A stretch of 64,000 bases of DNA, from NCBI GenBank assembly GCA_965153355.1, contig OZ231128.1, positions 23,126,001-23,190,000 on the forward strand, given 5' to 3'. Origin of the DNA: Flaccisagitta enflata. Its lineage: Eukaryota > Chaetognatha > Sagittoidea > Aphragmophora. A model generated the notes under the pieces. The model was not told the origin of the DNA. It made no database searches and saw only the letters and a list, made by a program, of their open reading frames with translations. This document shows positions 1-46,077 of the stretch, one piece after another (the stretch's first letter is position 1; the number at the start of each line of letters is the position of its first letter). The translations under genes and the position numbers were made by a program.

Positions 1-1737
1 CCACGAAAGTCGTTCTGCCGCCGAATCGGTTGACGACCCGTTCCAAGCAAGCTTCCTTGCCGATGCGAGAGCTGCTGTAAACGTTGTCGCAGCTGAAGAC
101 ATCTCCCAATCCGCGGACGAGCAAATGGGCGCAGGCGGGAATGAGTTTGGCGGAAGTGATGGCTACGTTGACGGTGGAAGATCCACGTTGGGACGTTTCG
201 GACAAGCAAGGACGAGCGAATCGCGAAAGCCAACATTCCGTCACCGACTCGACTTCGGAACTCAATCGGCGCCAGGAAGATTCTTCTTCTCGTTCTTCTT
301 TTTCTACGGCGTCTTGGACAACGGAGTTCTTTTGTTCTTCCTCCTTGATCTTCATCGACGTCTCGCTTCTCTTCATCTTTCTCATCTTCTCAAACTTTTC
401 CTTGACAGCTCGGAAGCGATAAGCCAGTTTTCGACTCCACTCGGCGCCACCGGGACGCAACGGCGCCGTCGCCGATGACGCCGGATTGATCCCGCCAGCG
501 TTGTTGCGGAATCCGTCGTTGGCGAAGTCGTGCGTCGACAAATCGGCTCCATCGTCGTCGGCGGATGCGTCGTCGACGTGACTCTGGTCACAGGATTCCA
601 AATCTTCCGCCAGAAGATGCCGACGACTCACCTCGGCCACTTGCCGACGCAGACGAGACGCGACTTGCTGCTGCGGTTGTTGTTGCCGCTGTTGTTGACT
701 CTGCCTGTTGACAAGGGCGTCGGGATGCAGTAATAATGCGGTGTCGACGGCCCAGATAAAGACGCGTTCCACGTCGTCGGCGGTGGATTGCGGCATCGGC
801 GATGCGAAGAGGTTGCTGCTGAAGGATAAAGGCGTGGTGGAATGGGCGAGGGAAGGAGGAAGATGAGGAGGGGGAGGAGTTCCTGCGTCGGAAGAGACAT
901 TGTCGTTGTTATAGGTATTGCGCCGAGATTTTTTCACCGATGAGGAGTTGCAAGAAGAAGGGGATGAGGAGGAGGAAGAGACCTCGTTTGCTTCCGAGTC
1001 TTGGATCGTGGATTTTCGTTTCGTCCCTCGAGAGGAAGAAGAGGAAGAAGTCGTCGAGACGCTTGGGGGCGTAATTTCATTTTGATTTTTTGACTTGACA
1101 GAGGAGGCCTTTTTCGACGAGCGAGTGGTAGTCGTGGAAACCTGATGATGCTGTTGCTTATGTTGATCCACTTGAAAAACGTTCAAGTTTCGTTGCTCGG
1201 CTGTCGATGAGGTTTGACAGAAAGCTTGTTGTTGTTGATGCTGTTGATATTGGGTATGATGATGCTGCTGTTGATATTGTTGTTGTTGAAACACAGAAGG
1301 ATGATAAAAAGAATCGTAGGTTACGTTGTGATGGAATCCATTGGCGGCCGCTTCTTGTTGAGGGAAATATTGTTGGGGAAATTGATGATGATGATGATTT
1401 TGTTGATTATCGGCGAATTGAGAAGCGACGAAAGCTGAATGCGCGCCTCCGAAGTAATTACCGGCGTTGAACTCCTTTTCCGTTGGCGCCGTTTGTAACG
1501 AGGTAAGTGAGGTAAAAAACGACGTCGGGGCGTTGGCGACGGCAGCGGTGGTGTTTTCCGTCGACGAAGCTGTTGGCGGAAAGTCAAATAGGAAGTCGTT
1601 GAAGGACGTCGACGATGATGATGAGGAATCAGGATTGGCAGGGTTGGGGTAGAAAAGCGTCGACACCGAATCGAAGGTGGATGACGTCATCCTACTTTTG
1701 GTCGTTGGTGCACTTCCGGTTGAAGAAGAAGAAGAAG

Positions 1738-1769
<32 letters not shown>

Positions 1770-2374
1770 GAAGAAGAAGAAGAAGAAGAAGAAGAAGAAG
1801 AAGAAGAAGAAGAAGAAGAAGAAGAAGAAGAAGAAGAAGATAAAGAAGAAGAAGAAGAAGAATTCAACTGGAGTGGAAGGGTGGTCAACACCGGAACTCG
1901 AGACGATTGAGCCTGGGAATTGAAACTCGTTTCCAAAGACTGAGTTGGAATTTCTACACGGAGCGACGCATGATGAGGATTTTTGTTGAGCTGGGAATAA
2001 AATGTCGTCGCGAAATTTATTGATTTTGACGATGTCCTCAATGAGGGTGACGATGACGGCGACGACGATGATGATGACGATGAAGAAGAATTATCCGCCC
2101 AGGAAGAATTGGAATCCGAGGATGAATGGAATGAGTCGTCGAAAGATGTAAAAGATTCGTTTTCGTCGTTGACGACGATGTCGGCGGCGGAAGAGGCCGT
2201 CAACGATGGCAGCAAGGCGTCGAGCGAAGCGTCGGTGACGCCGCTCGGAATGTCCGGAATATCCTGGAAACTGTCTTCAGTGGACAGAAAAGAAGTCGTC
2301 GAGGTTGATGAGGAATGAACAGAGTCGCGGAGCACGGAGGAGAGATACGGCATAAGTCCCGCGGAAAGCGCCAT
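1..2374 (-). CDS. EYA: Eyes absent (EYA) family protein, C-terminus beyond window, altered catalytic motif
   Basis: One uninterrupted minus-strand frame of 791 codons from ATG 2374-2372 to the window edge; I read every triplet from about 1720 to the edge and found no stop. An in-frame TAA near 2470 and no other in-frame ATG fix the start; context AAGAATGG is favourable. Residues 1-530 are low complexity: Ser/Asp-rich start, a polyserine tract (about 1720-1861), His/Gln/Tyr-rich stretch, Lys-Arg patches. From about residue 535 the EYA domain is clear: RVFIW, then DLESCDQSHVDDAS, GADLSTHDFANDGF, AEWSRKLAYRFRAVKE, and near the edge VNVAITSAKLIPA and NVYSSSRIGKEACLERVV. About 25-30 residues remain outside the window. 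EYA proteins are HAD-type tyrosine phosphatases and SIX co-activators; the nucleophile motif WDLDET is here WAVDTA (residues 541-546), so the first Asp is Ala and phosphatase activity is doubtful. A Gln-rich insert follows the motif. No intron in the visible part. Confidence 0.88.
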
Positions 2375-2380
2375 TCTTGC

Positions 2381-2389
2381 CTTTATATA
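2381..2389 (-). promoter_or_regulatory. TATA-like box immediately upstream of the EYA ATG
   Basis: On the minus strand the sequence reads TATATAAAGG and ends only about 7 nt before the ATG at 2374. A transcript starting 25-30 nt downstream of it would miss that ATG and begin near Met8 (MPYLSSVL). It may be a chance AT stretch or mark an alternative N-terminus. Confidence 0.3.
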
Positions 2390-2621
2390 TTTACGGACGC
2401 AGTGGAGAATAGGGAGGAAACGTAGAAATATGATATTCAATATTCGGTTGTGCGAGTCAGTTCGGGCGAGTTAAACGACTTTTGCTGTTGTTTGTTTTTG
2501 TTGTTATTTTTGTGTTGATGTTTTTCTTCTTTTTCTTCGGGAATATTGGAAGGAAAAAGAGAATAAAGTGAAACTGGAGAAGTAAGGCTCGGGTTTGCTT
2601 TCTTATGGGCGTCCGGACAGC

Positions 2622-2658
<37 letters not shown>

Positions 2659-3100
2659 GCTGAAGCTGACGATGATGATGGGTTTGTCGATGATGAGTAA
2701 GGCAGCGAAATGAGGAGGAAGGGAAGGAGAGATGATTAAGAGATAACGATGAGGAAGAAAACAATTGAGAGCGGGGGCGGGGGGCAACAAACTCCAGTAG
2801 TTAGTATTGCGTAGGAGGAAGAGGAAGAGGAAAAGTTGCCCTCAGCGGAGGATTCGGAGGAAGGATAGATTTCGATTCAGCGGTGTATTCAGCGTTTTGG
2901 GTAAGTCGTCAAGGGCGGGAGGAGGATGAAGAGGAGGGTGATTATCAGAATGGCTTATGGATTATCCGTATGACTCGGTATATCGCTTCTACACGGCGCA
3001 AAAGAGGAAAGGTTGTGGATGGGTCGGACGGATAAAGCCGGATATTAATGGAATCTATGAAAGGGAACGTATCTTAAGCAATGGGTGGAGCTAATTGGGA
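2390..3100. other. EYA upstream region, no gene seen
   Basis: Purine-rich DNA with a GAT repeat at about 2623-2660 and scattered GGA/GAA runs. I saw no exon of CFAP57 or of another protein. It probably contains the EYA promoter and 5' untranslated region. Confidence 0.4.
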
Positions 3101-3127
3101 ATTTCCTTCCAAGAAGCGAAGGGTTTC

Positions 3128-3155
3128 TGTGTGTGTGTGTGTGTGTGTGTCTGTG

Positions 3156-3239
<84 letters not shown>
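3128..3239. repeat. Compound microsatellite (TG)n-(TGTC)n-(CT)n
   Basis: Alternating TG passes into TGTC and then a long pure CT run. Open frames across it are artefacts of the repeat. Confidence 0.95.
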
Positions 3240-3240
<1 letters not shown>

Positions 3241-3499
3241 AGTTTTCCCCTCTCCCTCCCCCATTACCCCGCTCCTTGAATTAGTGGGAAAAGTCGCGAG
3301 TGTTGATATCACGGGCCACTTTCATCGTCAGTCACTTCTCCTTATTCTCTGCGCCCACTTTCCGTTTTCCCACCCTCGATCGGTCGGTGGCCTTACCCGA
3401 GATTTGCCGCCTCGCTCTGGGATTTCCCCTCTGCTCCGTTTTGTCCACTTGAACTCACTTTCGGTTGGTGGGAAGATTCCCTTTCATACTTTCAAAAGT

Positions 3500-3605
3500 T
3501 GTCTCTCTCTCTTTCTTTTCTCTTTCTTTTCTCTCTCTCTTTCTTTTCTCTTTCTTTTCTCTCTCTCTCTCTCTCTCTCTCTCCTCTCCTATCTCTCTCT
3601 TTCTC
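3500..3605. repeat. CT-rich microsatellite (CTCTTT/CT)n
   Basis: Imperfect CT and TTTCTCT units, all pyrimidine on the plus strand. Confidence 0.85.
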
Positions 3606-3830
3606 TCTTCTCACACATACCCCACTCGCGGTGGGGGTTAATGGGAACTCATGGGCGGGGGTTGGATTCAAAGGAGATCTTTATTCTCGGTGTTTACATC
3701 AAAGAGAGAAGAGAGGAAGCAGCGATGATTATGGGAAAGTAATCTCTGTTCACCGCGACAACTTTTCATGGCGCGAAGGGAGATCGTGGCTTCTCATGGG
3801 AACTTCCGTGATTCGAGCGCCTCAGCTTTT

Positions 3831-4401
3831 TGGGCAGCGGCCCCAAAGGGCCGATGTCCTGTAGGACACAGGGGTGAATTTCCATACGTCCGTCCGTCCG
3901 TACGTACGTACGTACGTCCCCCCCCTCCAAAGCTTCTCAAGCTTTTTCAAAGCTGGCCTCTCAGGCCTCAAATCTGGCCTCTCAGGCCTCAAGTTCAGCC
4001 TCTCAGGTCTCAAATCCAGCCTCTCAAGCCTCAAATCCAGCCTCTCAGGCCTAAAATCCAGCCTCTCAGGCCTCAAATCCAGCCTCTCAGGCCTCAATAC
4101 CAGCCTCTCAGGCCTCAAATCCAGCCTCTTGGGCACTAAATCCAGCCTCTCAGGCCTCAAATTCCCATTGAATAACATGGCAAATAGACAAAATATTGAA
4201 AAAAATATAAAATTCCCAATGAACATCACAGAAAATTAACCCAAATATGCCTTCTTAGGACGTATGGAAATTCACCCCTGTGTTCTACAGGACATCGGCC
4301 TTTTGGGGCCGCTGCCCTGCTCTCACTCCACTTCCTCAGCTAATCACTCCAAGCAGGGCATCGGGTACCGCTGACCATGTGCGATCCTTGGATGACTTGT
4401 T
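3831..4401. mobile_element. Minisatellite element with inverted GGGCAGCGGCCCC ends
   Basis: The left end reads GGGCAGCGGCCCCAAAGGGC, then GATGTCCTGTAGGACACAGG and GGTGAATTTCC. The right part (about 4261-4320) is its reverse complement (GGAAATTCACCCC ... GACATCGGCC ... GGGGCCGCTGCCCTGC). Between them lie about ten 21-bp units of the type CCTCTCAGGCCTCAAATCCAG (3950-4160). A tail with GGGTACCGCTGACCATGTGC ends near 4401; the same tail recurs at 23.1, 31.1, 58.9 and 63.6 kb. Confidence 0.7.
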
Positions 4402-4441
4402 AGGTATCACTATTGATTTTGTTGGGTCCCCTCATTTTCAG

Positions 4442-4756
4442 ATTATTACCTTTACTTGCCGCCAGATGTTTCATCCCCCCCCCCCCCGGAACTCATTGAC
4501 CCTCTCATCCCCATTATGTTTCATTGGTCGTAAACCCCGGAAATCCAAGAGGCCCCTCATGTCTCAACTTTCCTTTCATCGAGAATCCATAGGAATTGGT
4601 GACTCATTTTCTTCCGGCTGTCCGTATATTTATGAGCTAGATGGTACGTTGTCCAACTGCAATGAAAGATCCGTCTGTAATTGCACTGGTAATTTAAGCT
4701 GCGGCATTTGTAATCGTATGGCACAGTCCCATGATTTATACGATATCAGGAAATAG
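4442..4756 (+). CDS. Weak candidate terminal exon, cysteine-rich, unrecognised
   Basis: After a plausible acceptor (CTCATTTTCAG) a frame runs to TAG at 4754-4756. It has a cysteine-rich end (SGCPYIYELDG, CNERSVCNCTGN, CGICNRM) unlike the surrounding repeats. No upstream exon, start or homologue was recognised. It could be a remnant exon or a chance frame at the edge of the repeat element. Confidence 0.2.
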   Translation: MITFTCRQMFHPPPPRNSLTLSSPLCFIGRKPRKSKRPLMSQLSFHRESIGIGDSFSSGCPYIYELDGTLSNCNERSVCNCTGNLSCGICNRMAQSHDLYDIRK

Positions 4757-4882
4757 AATCATTTTAGGCCCTAAATCATTTGTTTCTTACCAAATGTTAA
4801 TTTAGATAGACCCAATTTATCCCCTAGGCTTAGTTTCAGGGCAGGGCATTCATATAGAGGATAAGGTATAAACCTCAGAGTA

Positions 4883-5769
4883 CAGTGGACTACCGCATTT
4901 TCGTCACCTGATTTAACGACTTTCCGGATTTAACAGCCAAGTTTCTTTAGTCCCAAATTTTTACAGGCTTTTGTAATGTTAATTCTACTCGATTTAACAA
5001 CACCTGATTTAACATCCAAACCTGATTTAAAGTTACTATTTCTAAGTCCCATGGATGACCGTAACCTGATTTAGTGACATCAACCTCTTAATTGATAATT
5101 TTCTGTAACCTAGAATTTTTATTTCAATACTTATAGGTTTTAATATACTCTTAAAATGCAAAAAGGTCAAACATGAGGTCAAACATGAAGACATTTTACA
5201 ACAAAGCCGGATACACAGCTACCCCAGTCGCGTGCTGGTAAGCAGGGGCCATATTTGAGGTCACTAGAGCATTTAGGCAGGAGCAGTATCATCAAAGAAT
5301 AAAAACCATAAAAAAAGTAGTGTGCCTAATCGACAGATGGACGAACGGACAATGTAAGGTGTAGAGTCATGTAGCACAAGACTAAAAATGATACCATATC
5401 ATGGACTAAGAGGTTTGAAATCAATTTTGTTTGAAACAGTTTGATATAAAACTCATTACATGTGAAATTCAATGAGGGTTCATAAAGCCCTCTTCTAGTT
5501 ATTCCAGTTTGGGTATAGTGAGGTATTTTGTTCCACTTTTCATACAAATATGTCATACTAATACTAAAAGAGGCTAAAAGAGCTTATGTGATGGTTTGTT
5601 GGCCAGTTACACAAAGGCTATGGTGAGTACATATACAAATATATGAATATATATTTCAAAATTATCTTAACTAAATATATCTGAAACTATAAATTCGATT
5701 TAACAACACTCGGATTTAACGACCAAAATTCCCCAGTCCCTTCAAGGTCGTTAAATCGGGTTCCCACTG
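4883..5769. mobile_element. pogo/Tigger-like non-autonomous DNA transposon
   Basis: The element starts CAGTGGACTACCG and ends as the inverse of CAGTGGGAACCCG, flanked by TA on both sides (4881-4882 and 5770-5771). GATTTAACGAC-type motifs repeat in both subterminal regions, as in pogo-like Tc1/mariner elements. I see no transposase frame. A CCG element sits inside it (5201-5388). Confidence 0.75.
5201..5388 (+). mobile_element. CCG element copy, diverged, nested in the pogo-like element
   Basis: Starts ACAAAGCCGGATACAC and ends CACAAGACTAAAAA; the terminal hairpin is degraded compared with other copies. Confidence 0.7.
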
Positions 5770-6397
5770 TACTAGATGAACTCAAAAGTGCAATTTGCTT
5801 AGATCTAGGAAAATGGAGTAAAAATACCCTCATACGTAATATGCAAAATTCAGGGCCGTCAGCCATGACAATGCAAGATGAAGACTTGAACTAAATAGTC
5901 AGTAGATGATAGAACCTAAATGTATAAGCGGCTAAGATTTTCTAGCAAGAAAACATATTTTAAACAGATCTAGTTTTATGGCGCAAATCACCTCATTCCA
6001 TTCTATTTCCTGGACTTGTGGGGGTGATGGCCTCATTCACGCAGCTTCCCAACCCATTATCGCAAACCCACTTTTCCGTGGGAAATGTTTGACCAAACAA
6101 CCGGACCATCGACTGACGACAAGTTAAGTATGATCCAATATCCAACCCACTTTTTCATGGGAATCACATAACTTTTTGTCCTGACAAGAGTAACAGAAAC
6201 TTGACGCTGGACCGAGAGATTCGGTGTTTATATTCAGTGGTTATCTCCACCACTTTCCTCGCATATTTTCTTCATGGTCCGATTGACGTTGAAAACTTAC
6301 CCACGCCATTTGAGACCGTCTTCATCATATGAGCTGTGTGTCTTGAGGAAATGAGAAAGAGTGAGGAGACGGAAGGGCTGGTGGGAAAAATTCACTG

Positions 6398-6441
<44 letters not shown>

Positions 6442-6910
6442 GGAAAAGTGGTCATGTTGTGTTTCTGGGCTACTTGTTCATATGAGGACTTTCAGTTGTG
6501 TGAGATTCTAAATAATCTTTAATTTAACTCCTTTTGCTCCGTTTGTGCATCCACCCTATCGCTCGTTTGAGTGTCGCATTTGGCCCTGTAGAATTTCTTT
6601 TCAGACTGATAGCGAATTTCTACACTAATCCCGCCTATTTTAACATGTCAATGTCATTGTGACGTAGGGAGAAAACCGATATAGACATACAGTCATACAC
6701 GTTCCTTGTCAATTCACCTTCTTTCCCTATGTTTACTTTTCTCATGCTTCTCTTTTCCAAATGAAAGGATTAAAGAAATAGGAGACGATTTGTGAGAGAA
6801 AGAGCGAGCTAGATATAGGATTTTAAGAACGTCACTGACACTAACCGAAAGTGAAAGAGAAGAATAAGGGTTGTGATCAAATTTCGCGGTAGTGGATATC
6901 AATATCATTG

Positions 6911-6913
<3 letters not shown>
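5770..6913. other. Intergenic DNA, nothing recognised except a CT tract
   Basis: AT-rich single-copy-looking sequence with a pure CT run at 6401-6440. No exon-like frame matching CFAP57 was found here. Confidence 0.5.
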
Positions 6914-7001
<88 letters not shown>

Positions 7002-7019
7002 AAAAAAAGAAAAAAGAAA

Positions 7020-7105
<86 letters not shown>
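6914..7105. repeat. (GA)n followed by (GAAA)n microsatellite
   Basis: About 85 bp of pure GA, then AAAAAAG-type spacer and about 90 bp of GAAA units. Confidence 0.95.
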
Positions 7106-7469
7106 GAAGAGGAAATTTATGTTAGAGAGAATGAAGAATCGAAAGAATAAGTGAAAAAAGAAAGATCTTCAAGTATGAATTATAAAAAAAATTTATTTGT
7201 GAGAGTGTATAATTGAAAGCAAAAAATGAAAGAATAAAAAAGATCAAATGATGAAAAAGAGAAAGAAAATTAGATTCATCCTGAGTCTGGATAGACAAAC
7301 TGATGCATGAAAAGAAAAATGAATGGAAGTAAGATAGATGGTATTAGATATGTAGCTGGGTAGATAGATGAAAAGATGGACTGATACAGGGTCATCAATC
7401 TCGACTGAAAAAAAGTATTAAGCTATTGTGTCTCAATGCTTCATTTTCATAATCTGAAATTAATTTTCT

Positions 7470-8240
7470 CTTTAAGTACTATGTTTGACGTTTTTTGTGT
7501 CAAAATTTCGTTGGTCTAGGTTAAATAGTTTGTCCACAGCCTCAATTTGAAGTAGTTGTGCTATTTCCAGCTGAAGCAAAATTGAAAAATTGCTTACAAG
7601 AGTGTCTTTCTTTAAAATGCTCTCATTTCCAAACCATTAGAGCTAGAAATGCCAGATTGGTCTCAAATGAAAGATAATATGAACTTTCTTTGGTTGGGTA
7701 ATGAAATGATATTCAGAGTAAGTGTCACGGCCTTGAAATCGATTATTTTGACAAAATTTCTTTGATCTGTGGATTTTTCAATAAAATGTATGACAAATAG
7801 GTGCAAAACTGTTTTCCTCTTTTTGATAGCAACAAGGCCGGATACACGGCTACCGAAGTCGCGTGCGGGTGGGCAGGGGCCATATTTGAGGTCACTAGAC
7901 CATTTGGGCAAGAGCAGTGAGGTCCAAAAATAAAAATCATAAAAAAAGTAAAGTGTGACAGACCGACCGACCGACCGACCGACCGACGGACAAAGCAGGG
8001 TGTAGAGTCGCGTGCACGCGACTAAAAATTATATTTAATTATCTTTCATTTGAGACCAATCTGGTATTTGTAGCTCAAGCCGTTTAGAAATGAGACCAAT
8101 ATAAAGAGAAACTACCATGTGAAACAATATTTTCCCTTTATTTTACCACTAAAAACTGCTCATACTTCAAATTGATATCAAATGAAAACTATTTGACCTA
8201 AGTCCATGAAATTTTGATACAAAAAACGTCAATCAATGCT
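7470..8240. repeat. Foldback palindrome 1
   Basis: About 7480-7690 is an imperfect inverted copy of about 8029-8240. Shared blocks are TTGACGTTTTTTGTGTCAAAA, TCAATTTGAAGTA, CTCATTTC.AAAC and ATGCCAGATTGGTCTCAAA. A CCG element lies between the arms. Confidence 0.75.
7832..8028 (+). mobile_element. CCG element copy, complete, inside foldback 1
   Basis: Begins ACAAGGCCGGATACACGG, has a (GACC)n core (about 7963-7985), and ends AGTCGCGTGCACGCGACT + AAAAA, a perfect 18-bp palindrome. Confidence 0.85.
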
Positions 8241-8539
8241 CTCCAAGGAAAAATCGATTCCAGATCACTCAGTTGACACATCTCTGCGAAAAAACTTAAA
8301 AGATTTTTTCAAACGAGATTGATGGCTGTGTAAAAACAAATATAGACATGAAGATACATAGATTACATAGGAGGAAAGAAAGGCAGATAGATTGAATACT
8401 AAAGATGAACAACATGTATTTGTACAGATGTAGATATACCTGTAGATAGATAAATTGAAAAATGGATGGTTAAAGGAGGGGTCGGGATAACAATGAAGTA
8501 ATGAAACGTATGAAAGAATTGAAAAAAATACCACTTCAG

Positions 8540-43381
<34,842 letters not shown>

Positions 43382-43403
<22 letters not shown>

Positions 43404-43640
43404 CTCTTGATTCACGCCAAAGTACTACTGCAAGACGAATAATGCCTCCCGTCATGTCTGATTCGCTCTTTAGCCTCTTTTCATTCATGGCGCCTAAGTA
43501 CTACCAAACAAATAATGCCTCCCGTTACGACTAATAAGCTCTTGATTCATGGCGTCAAAGTACTACTGCCAAACAAATATGTAGTGCCTCCCACTATGAC
43601 CAATTAGCTCTCATTTCATTGAACCCATTACCCCCAGGAT
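43382..43640 (+). repeat. Tandem duplications of the CFAP57 stop-codon region
   Basis: The end of the CFAP57 frame (TGCCTCCCGTTATGTCTAAT + TAG) is the start of a unit of about 60-75 bp (with TTAGCTCTTGATTCA and AAAGTACTACTGC) that recurs at about 43443, 43517 and 43587. Only the first copy is coding; the others lie in the presumed 3' untranslated region. Confidence 0.8.
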
Positions 43641-44028
43641 TGGTCCAACACCATTGTAAAAAATTGTATATTTATCTTTCTTGTACACCGATTATTCAGC
43701 GTTCTGTATTTGAATTTAACGACCATGCACCTTTTACATGTGCGTTGTTTGATTGATCATTTCTGCTTCTAGCTCCTTTACAATTCAAACTTCAATTTCA
43801 GCCCGCTCTAACAGATTTCCGAGTATTTTGTAAGAAGTCAGTACCAGTTATGGGTTTTGTCAGGGAATCCCTTTGCAGCCAATATCAAATTGTAATTCAA
43901 AGGGACTGCTGTTGTAATTCTTTATTGGCGGGCTCGATCGTTAGAGCGGGCTTTGACAGTATTTGCATCTATCTAGTCATTTATTTCATCTGACCGCGGA
44001 ATTTTCACTCACGCTCGCTAGAACTGAC

Positions 44029-44034
44029 AATAAA
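44029..44034 (+). terminator. Candidate CFAP57 polyadenylation signal
   Basis: AATAAA about 625 nt after the stop codon, followed by TTTTGTAATTTATT. Confidence 0.35.
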
Positions 44035-44602
44035 ACAGATTTTGATCATATTTTGTAATTTATTCTAAATCGCTAATGAAAACATAACAGCAACGAGAAA
44101 TCAAGGTAAAAATTGATGACATGACATTTAGAGCGATCATTGAATGGAACATAACGATATATTGAGCTTCGGTATGAATGAAATTGATGTAAGCGCAATT
44201 ACAGCTAATAGATACGGTATCACCCATATGATCGTTACGGTGTCACCCATATACAGTAATCGCTATTCTGGAAAATGAGCGGAGAAAAATCAATAATAAA
44301 ATCTAGAATGACATTCAAACAACGGTCTATCAAAACCGTTCCATTCGAATTCAACTTCAAACAAACAAGTTGAGGGGAAGAGGGAGAGGGGGTCCTGAGG
44401 AATTTTGAGATAAATGACTCCTTGGTATGATAAAACGTAGTCTAAAAGTGTATTCCGTGTCAGCTCAGTGAAGGAGAAATCTTTCTCTTGAGAGAGATTT
44501 CAAGAAATCTTAAGATTTAGATTACAGATGTCTTTCCCCCAAAAAGATTACAGATTACAGATTGAGATTACAGATGTCTTTCCCCAAAAAAGATCATCTC
44601 AG

Positions 44603-44740
44603 TTGGCCGAGGCAGAAATTGAGGATTTCCCACTTTTTGCCGGATTTGATCTGCGCCCAGATGAGGAATGGAATTTGAATGTGGCCGAGGATGAAGAAGG
44701 GAAGAGGGTCGTGAGAGTCGAATACCGCGTCGTCACCTGA
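44603..44740 (+). CDS. Weak candidate terminal exon, acidic, unrecognised
   Basis: After a possible acceptor (CATCTCAG) a 45-residue frame to TGA reads LAEAEIEDFPLFAGFDLRP, DEEWNLNVAEDEEGKRVV, VEYRVVT. The codon choice resembles the real exons here. No partner exons were found. A 48-bp duplication (ATTACAGATGTCTTTCCCC) lies just upstream. It may be a gene fragment. Confidence 0.25.
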   Translation: MAEAEIEDFPLFAGFDLRPDEEWNLNVAEDEEGKRVVRVEYRVVT

Positions 44741-44905
44741 GACAGGGAGAGACAAGAAGGGGGAAAACATACTTGAGTTAGTTCAGTTATTTGAATAATT
44801 TTACTGTACTCAAAGTGTTGAGCAACGCCATAAGTGGCAGCGTTAGAGCAGAGAAGAATTGAACAAGAAGAAAATGAAGCTGAAGAAGAAGCTGTTCCTG
44901 AAGAC

Positions 44906-45195
44906 GAAGAAGAAGAAGAAGAAGAAGAAGAAGAAGAAGAAGAAGAAGAAGAAGAAGAAGAAGAAGAAGAAGAAGAAGAAGAAGAAGAAGAAGAAGAAGA
45001 AAAAAAAACTAATTGTATTAATGTCTCATAGAAGAAGAAGAAGAAGAAGAAGAAGAAGAAGAAGAAGAAGAAGAAGAAGAAGAAGAAGAAGAAGAAGACG
45101 TCGAAGAGGAAGAAGAAGACGAAGAAGAAGAAGAAGAAGAAGAAAAAGAAAAAGAAAAAGAAAAAGAAAAAGAAAAAGAAAAAGAAAAAGAAAAA
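44906..45195. repeat. (GAA)n and (GAAAAA)n arrays downstream of the ATP-grasp gene
   Basis: Two GAA runs split by an ACTAATTGTATTAATGTCTC spacer, then GAAAAA units. The spacer resembles the ATP-grasp stop region (CTAATTGTATTTATGTCTC at about 45210), so the array may contain a duplication of it. Confidence 0.85.
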
Positions 45196-45218
45196 GAAGA
45201 AAAAAAACCTAATTGTAT

Positions 45219-45594
45219 TTATGTCTCATCGTTCTCACCAGTAATGATATCTTTCACAATATCGACGATTTGTTGGAATGACTGCGCGTGGGCCAGCTTG
45301 CCGATCTCGTTGTACAGCCAAATCACGTGACGGCTTTCGTCTTTCGGCGTCACGATCGAGGTTTCTTCCTCCTGCGAACAAGCCGGCGTCGATGAATCGT
45401 CGGCGTTGGTGTTGTTGTTGTTGTCATTGGATGACTCCAAGGCGCGCCCAAATGCTTCACCGGCGTCTCTGAGTTGATTCTGCATCAGGACGATGCAAGA
45501 GTGAAGGCGAGGGTTGCACTCGATGGCCAACATACGACCTGTAATGGAAGCGGAAATGAAAATATGATTAGTTAGGAAACATTGGGAGACAAAA

Positions 45595-45674
<80 letters not shown>

Positions 45675-45987
45675 AAGAAAGGTAGACAGACAGACAGACA
45701 GACAGACAGAAAGAAAGAAAAAACAGAGAAAGACGATTGGTAAACTTCTCAAATACTCAGTCAACATTTACTTCTAAGTACCAGTGGCTGGGTCCTCCAT
45801 GAAATCGAAGCAAATGCTGCCCGTGATATTTCTTCTGCGGCAGAACTCTTTCGTCCACTCGAAGATCTTTTGCTGTTTGCCTTCGGCGACTCTGTAGTCG
45901 ATTTGCATAGGCGACGAAGGGTTGCAGGTGAACAACGTCAACTCCCCGTTTGACGACACGCAATTACCGGTGTACTCGGGGCCCTGG

Positions 45988-46077
<90 letters not shown>

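Noticed and set aside
3081-3312. Open frames of Ser-Leu, Arg-Glu or Val-Cys repeats here and at 6.9, 10.1, 26.5, 33.5, 34.2, 34.6, 38.4, 40.5, 45.6, 53.5 and 55.1 kb
   Set aside because: They are translations of dinucleotide or tetranucleotide arrays, open on both strands at once, with no flanking coding sequence.
7832-8028. tRNA-derived SINE as an explanation of the CCG elements
   Set aside because: I could not find A-box and B-box promoter motifs at the right spacing, and the hairpin plus CTAAAAA end does not fit a SINE tail.
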